From Clostridium sp. M62/1 (GTDB taxonomy: Bacteria > Bacillota > Clostridia > Lachnospirales > Lachnospiraceae): a stretch of DNA of 64,000 nt. Each line of letters opens with the position of its first letter. Position 1 is the first letter of the stretch. Location: the NCBI RefSeq assembly GCF_020736365.1, contig NZ_CP085988.1, positions 3,478,001 through 3,542,000 on the forward strand, read 5' to 3'. Positions 62,901 through 64,000 of the stretch are shown here, in pieces. The notes below the pieces were generated by a model, which was given only the letters and a program-made list of their open reading frames with translations, was not told where the DNA came from and ran no database searches. Position numbers and translations under genes: made by a program.

Positions 62901-64000
62901 TTACTGCTCTCTCGGAATGAATACGCGTCTGTTGGCAGGATCCGCGGACTCCTCCACGGCCTTTGCGGCCTGAATGGCTTCCTCGCAGAACTGTTCCTGC
63001 GCATTGACCTTCTGGCGTCCCCTCAGAGATTTTCTGACGTAGGTTCCATCGGCCTGCAGAAGATAGGCCTTCACATTGTCTGCAAGCTGCACGTCCAGGA
63101 TATGGATCAGACGTTCCTTTAACCTCTCATCCTCCACCGGGAACAGGATCTCCACACGGCGGTCCAGATTCCTGGGCATCCAGTCTGCGCTTCCCATATA
63201 GACCTCCTGGTTTCCGCCGTTCTCAAACAGGAAGATGCGGCTGTGCTCCAGGAAATTGCCCACAATGGAGTGCACTTCGATATTCTCGCTGAGTCCCGGC
63301 ACTCCCGCCTTCAGGCAGCAGATTCCCCTGACAATCAGCTGGATCTTTACGCCTGCACAGGAGGCTTCGTAAAGATTTGCGATAATCTCCTTATCGCAGA
63401 GGGAATTCATCTTGGCTGCTATCCTGGCATGTCTTCCCTCCCTGGCAGACTTGATCTCTCTCTGGATCAGGCGCAGGAACTTACCCCGCAGCCAGAGAGG
63501 CGCCAGGGAGAGCTTGTTCCAGCCAAGAGGCTCCGAGTAGCCGGACAGCATATTGAACACGGCTGTGGCGTCCTCGCCGATCTGGCGGCTGCAGGTGAAG
63601 AGGCCGCAGTCTGTGTAGAGCTTGGCTGTGGAATCATTGTAGTTTCCCGTTCCCAGATGAACATAGCGGCGGATTCCGTCCTCTTCCTTTCTGACAACCA
63701 GCGTGATCTTGCTGTGGGTCTTGAGTCCCAGAAGGCCGTAGATAACATGGCAGCCGGCCTTCTCAAGCATTTTGGCCCAGTTAATATTATTCTCCTCGTC
63801 AAAGCGGGCCTTCAGCTCCACTAACACCGACACCTGCTTTCCATTGTCCGCAGCCTCGGCCAGGGCCGCAATGATCGGAGAATTTCCGCTGACCCGGTAG
63901 AGTGTCTGCTTGATGGCCAGAACCTCCGGATCTCTGGCCGCCTTCTTTATGAAGTTTACCACAGGCTCAAAGGTTTCAAAGGGATGGGTTAACAGGATGT
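62901..64000 (-). CDS. ppk1: Polyphosphate kinase 1, partial (N-terminus outside window)
   Basis: The frame is open to the right window edge, so about 365 C-terminal residues are present. PPK1 builds polyphosphate from ATP. Present are the start of the first phospholipase-D-like catalytic domain ([35 protein letters not shown]), the catalytic His region [15 protein letters not shown], and the second domain with [18 protein letters not shown]. The missing part is the N-terminal domain. Confidence 0.93.
   Translation of the reverse strand, partial: ILLTHPFETFEPVVNFIKKAARDPEVLAIKQTLYRVSGNSPIIAALAEAADNGKQVSVLVELKARFDEENNINWAKMLEKAGCHVIYGLLGLKTHSKITLVVRKEEDGIRRYVHLGTGNYNDSTAKLYTDCGLFTCSRQIGEDATAVFNMLSGYSEPLGWNKLSLAPLWLRGKFLRLIQREIKSAREGRHARIAAKMNSLCDKEIIANLYEASCAGVKIQLIVRGICCLKAGVPGLSENIEVHSIVGNFLEHSRIFLFENGGNQEVYMGSADWMPRNLDRRVEILFPVEDERLKERLIHILDVQLADNVKAYLLQADGTYVRKSLRGRQKVNAQEQFCEEAIQAAKAVEESADPANRRVFIPREQ

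Noticed and set aside
1..64000. tRNA, rRNA, transposase and phage genes
   Set aside because: None was recognised on reading; a dedicated tRNA/ncRNA scan would be needed to exclude small RNAs.

Overview
This window looks like chromosomal DNA of a strictly anaerobic, spore-forming member of the Clostridia, most likely a Lachnospiraceae-type (Clostridium cluster XIVa) gut organism. The evidence is the Stickland glycine reductase genes (grdE, grdX) with the selenium protein YedF, spo0A with an upstream 0A box, HrcA/CIRCE control of hsp20, a Gram-positive BirA operator, an LTA-synthase-like enzyme, strong GGAGG ribosome binding sites and moderate GC. I saw no tRNA, rRNA, CRISPR array, phage gene or transposase. 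Most genes lie on the minus strand.

Layout. 1-2.8 kb: glycine reductase end (grdE truncated by the window start, sigma-54-type promoter, grdX, yedF). 3.0-8.4 kb: module A, an operon of DcuC-like transporter, M20 peptidase and malic enzyme, divergent from a large transcription regulator. 8.4-11.2 kb: ECF sigma factor, RsiV-like anti-sigma factor and two lipoproteins. 11.3-14.6 kb: carB. 14.8-16.1 kb: DUF3842 and GNAT genes and an unusual repeat/hairpin. 16.1-25.0 kb: the rimP-nusA-ylxR-ylxQ-infB-rbfA-nrnA-truB-ribF translation operon, with a repeat-rich IF2. 25.1-31.1 kb: nitroreductase, nitrilase-type amidase, hybrid histidine kinase and an ABC importer pair without its binding protein. 31.2-32.6 kb: a duplicated CmpB-like membrane protein. 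32.8-38.5 kb: module B, a paralogue of the module A regulator beside two M20 amidohydrolases and a GltS-type transporter.

38.7-43.2 kb: hsp20 with CIRCE, then bioY-bioB-bioD-bioA behind a BirA operator. 43.3-46.6 kb: a small membrane protein, an LTA-synthase-like sulfatase and a 5'-truncated GltS-type gene. 46.7-49.7 kb: DUF5714 and TPR proteins, a DUF212 gene interrupted by one amber codon, and an HD-domain protein. 49.9-52.4 kb: glgA and spo0A. 52.5-55.3 kb: a polysaccharide deacetylase gene split by a 1,700-bp segment that carries a complete nucleobase-permease transcription unit and is flanked by 8-bp direct repeats. 55.3-62.6 kb: a two-component system, an 841-residue membrane protein, an ABC exporter and nfo. 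62.9 kb to the end: the 3' part of ppk1.

The most interesting observations are the 1,700-bp insertion (its exact removal restores a 331-codon reading frame), the twin regulator/M20/transporter modules, the sigma-54-type promoter in front of grdE, the hairpin that contains the ribF stop codon, and the terminator-like hairpin in the rimP-nusA leader. Three genes (deacetylase, DUF212, second gltS) appear broken, so this strain may be losing genes here. All functions are inferred from sequence reading alone; no database search was possible.
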